Notes under the pieces: model-generated
What the model saw: the letters and a program-made list of their open reading frames with translations, nothing else
The model's database searches: none
What the model was told of the DNA's origin: nothing
Source: Paenibacillus kyungheensis
Lineage (GTDB): Bacteria > Bacillota > Bacilli > Paenibacillales > Paenibacillaceae
Direction of reading: 5' to 3'
Assembly: GCF_028606985.1 (NCBI RefSeq)
Contig: NZ_CP117416.1
Coordinates: 72,501-122,500, forward strand
DNA length: 50,000 bases
In this document: positions 48,445 to 50,000 of the stretch, piece by piece
Layout: the number at the start of each line of letters is the position of its first letter
How positions within the stretch are numbered: position 1 is the stretch's first letter
Position numbers and translations under genes: made by a program

Positions 48445-48473
48445 TTGCAATAGAAGCTTCTCTCGGTTATAAT
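48445..48473 (+). promoter_or_regulatory. SRP RNA promoter
   Basis: TTGCAA (48445-48450), exactly 17 nt, then a perfect TATAAT (48468-48473), about 8 nt before the RNA start. Confidence 0.8.
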
Positions 48474-48480
48474 AATTTAA

Positions 48481-48751
48481 TGCCGTGCTAGACGGGGAGG
48501 TAGCGGTGCCCTGTAACTCGCAATCCGCTGTAGCGAGGTTGAATTCCTGTTTTAGGTTTTGTCGATGTGAGGCTGGTATCTGAATACGGTGTTGACGGCT
48601 GGGTCCTTCGCAAAGGACGTCTGTGAATCTGGTCAGGTTCGGAAGAAAGCAGCCATAAGCAGTTCTGTTCTTGTGCCGAAGGAGTGCCTATCCTGAGTCG
48701 TGGTTCAGAAGAACCGCTTGGATCGCAATAATCAATGACAGGTGCACGGTA
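48481..48751 (+). ncRNA. scr: Signal recognition particle RNA, large Bacillus type
   Basis: About 271 nt. The ends pair (GCCGTGC near 48482 with GCACGG near 48744). The 5' part GGGGAGGTAGCGGTGCCCTGTAA carries the Alu-domain motifs, and the S domain has GTCAGGTTCGGAAGAAAGCAGCC with the GGAA tetraloop where Ffh binds. This long form with an Alu domain is typical of Bacillales. As in B. subtilis it lies directly before dnaX. Confidence 0.95.
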
Positions 48752-48770
48752 TATTATAATTGTATGTAAT

Positions 48771-48804
48771 AACACCTTTTGTCTTAGGACATCAGGTGTT
48801 TTTT
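48771..48804 (+). terminator. SRP RNA terminator
   Basis: AACACCT pairs with AGGTGTT, with an inner GTC/GAC pairing, followed by a T-run. Confidence 0.8.
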
Positions 48805-48851
48805 GTTTGTTAAATAAGGTTACTGCTGTTTTGCTTGGCTCTAATCTATAG

Positions 48852-48857
48852 TATAAT
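48852..48857 (+). promoter_or_regulatory. Probable dnaX -10 element
   Basis: A perfect TATAAT 36 nt before the GTG start; no good -35 box is visible at 16-18 nt. Confidence 0.45.
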
Positions 48858-48893
48858 TAAGTGAAGTATTAAAAGAAGAAAGAGGGTAAGCAA

Positions 48894-50000
48894 GTGGAGC
48901 ATATCGCACTTTATCGTGCTTGGCGACCACAGTCGTTTCAGGACATGGTTGGACAGCAGCATATTATTCAGACGCTGCAAAATGCCATTCGGGAAGAGCG
49001 TATTTCACATGCCTATCTGTTCAGTGGTCCCAGAGGAACAGGTAAAACGTCTGCTGCCAAAATTTTTGCAAAAGCGATTAACTGTGAACATGGGCCAGCT
49101 ATAGAGCCGTGTAATGAATGTGAAACTTGCAAAAGGATCACATCAGGCAATATTATGGATGTGCTTGAGATTGATGCTGCATCCAACCGTGGTGTAGAAG
49201 AAATTCGTGATCTACGGGAAAAAGTTAAATACGCGCCTACTGAAGTACGACGCAAAGTATATATTATTGATGAAGTTCATATGTTAACAACAGAAGCATT
49301 TAATGCGTTGCTTAAGACGCTTGAAGAACCACCCGCTCATGTTGTTTTTATTTTAGCTACAACAGAACCTCATCGATTGCCAGCTACGATTATATCGCGT
49401 TGTCAACGTTTTGATTTTCGTCGTGTATCTTTGATTGAGCAGACCGATCGTCTTGCATTGATCGCAGGCGAAGAACAGATTGAAGCCGATCGTGACGCAT
49501 TAGAATATATTGCTCGCCTATCAGATGGTGGAATGCGTGATGCAGTAAGTATTCTGGATCAAGTATCTGCTTTTACAGATGGCAAAGTAACATATACTCA
49601 AGTGTTGCAAATGACAGGTGGTATCGCTTCTGAACAGTTTGCTGAACTTGCTTCTGCTTTGTTACATGGTGATATCGCCAAAGTATTACAGATGGTAGAG
49701 TCATTTATGCAAGAAGGTAAAAGTGCAGAGAAGTGTATGGAGAACCTGCTTTATTATTTCCGGGATGTTTTAATGATTAAGATGATTCCACAAGCAGGTG
49801 ATTTGACAGAGCGAATGCTGGATCCTGAGATTTTTCGAGAAACAGCGTCCGCATTTACAAAAGAACAATTGTTTGCCATGATTGATACGTTGAATCATTA
49901 TCAGACTGAAATGAAGTATGCTGCTCAGCCTCAGATGTTATTTGAGGTCGCTTTACTAAAATTAGGCAGTATCCCGACCAGTGGAGCCAATGGAAGTTCT
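48894..50000 (+). CDS. dnaX: DNA polymerase III gamma/tau subunit, partial
   Basis: The first 369 codons of the clamp-loader ATPase; the gene continues past the window. Seen are ALYRAWRPQSFQDMVGQ at the N-terminus, Walker A GPRGTGKTS (about 43-51), the zinc-binding Cys cluster (INCEHGP...CNECETC), the DEVH Walker B box (about 125-128), sensor 1 LATTEPHRLP, and SRCQRFDF. GTG 48894 lies 7 nt after AGAGGG. It follows scr as in B. subtilis, where recR would come next but one. Confidence 0.95.
   Translation, partial: MEHIALYRAWRPQSFQDMVGQQHIIQTLQNAIREERISHAYLFSGPRGTGKTSAAKIFAKAINCEHGPAIEPCNECETCKRITSGNIMDVLEIDAASNRGVEEIRDLREKVKYAPTEVRRKVYIIDEVHMLTTEAFNALLKTLEEPPAHVVFILATTEPHRLPATIISRCQRFDFRRVSLIEQTDRLALIAGEEQIEADRDALEYIARLSDGGMRDAVSILDQVSAFTDGKVTYTQVLQMTGGIASEQFAELASALLHGDIAKVLQMVESFMQEGKSAEKCMENLLYYFRDVLMIKMIPQAGDLTERMLDPEIFRETASAFTKEQLFAMIDTLNHYQTEMKYAAQPQMLFEVALLKLGSIPTSGANGSS

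Overview
The window is about 50 kb of a low-GC, spore-forming, motile Firmicute chromosome. The best fit is Paenibacillus or a close relative. This rests on a Bacillus-type large SRP RNA, Spo0F with a sigma-H-type promoter, RNA polymerase delta, the PdxS/PdxT vitamin B6 pathway, an S-layer-homology (SLH) giant protein, and AAGGAGG-type ribosome binding sites with frequent GTG/TTG starts. The species is not identified.

Layout. 1-1973: 3' part of a 23S rRNA, a 5S rRNA and the rRNA-operon terminator. 1974-2690: AT- and pyrimidine-rich spacer without a convincing gene. 2690-9612: guaB, dacA, pdxS-pdxT, a structured RNA leader, serS and tRNA-Ser(UGA), the same order as next to oriC in Bacillus subtilis. 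9835-13237: YitT-type membrane protein, a lipoprotein, a GNAT enzyme and tadA, followed by four DnaA-box-like sites. 13514-18137: motA-motB (minus strand, with a sigma-D-like promoter), a small unknown protein, a second GNAT enzyme, an NlpC/P60 wall hydrolase behind a c-di-AMP (ydaO) riboswitch, and ywhD. 18498-31599: a KaiC-like ATPase, a small winged-helix protein and a GAF/LuxR regulator in one operon, then a 2982-residue SLH-anchored surface protein with about 29 Ig-like repeats. 31763-39270: MHYT-GGDEF-EAL c-di-GMP protein, 3-methyladenine glycosylase, speE, a secreted Asp-box protein, a DUF418-like membrane protein with its TetR regulator, and ywiB. 39301-48355: argS, rpoE, pyrG, spo0F, fbaA, murA and rho. 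48445-50000: SRP RNA (scr) and the start of dnaX, which runs off the window.

Compared with B. subtilis, the near-origin series (guaB to tadA, then scr-dnaX) is split by about 35 kb carrying the speE/ywhD/ywiB-argS-rpoE-pyrG-spo0F-fbaA-murA-rho block, which in B. subtilis lies on the other arm, plus motility and surface genes.

The most interesting points are: (1) an undescribed-looking four-helix RNA with a possible pseudoknot between pdxT and serS, in which one helix strand can alternatively pair with the serS ribosome binding site; (2) the KaiC-like/winged-helix/GAF-LuxR operon beside the giant repeat protein; (3) the mosaic 264-bp repeat array in that protein; (4) a DnaA-box cluster upstream of tadA, and a probable AUU start for tadA; (5) a pyrG leader with the parts needed for CTP-sensed reiterative transcription.
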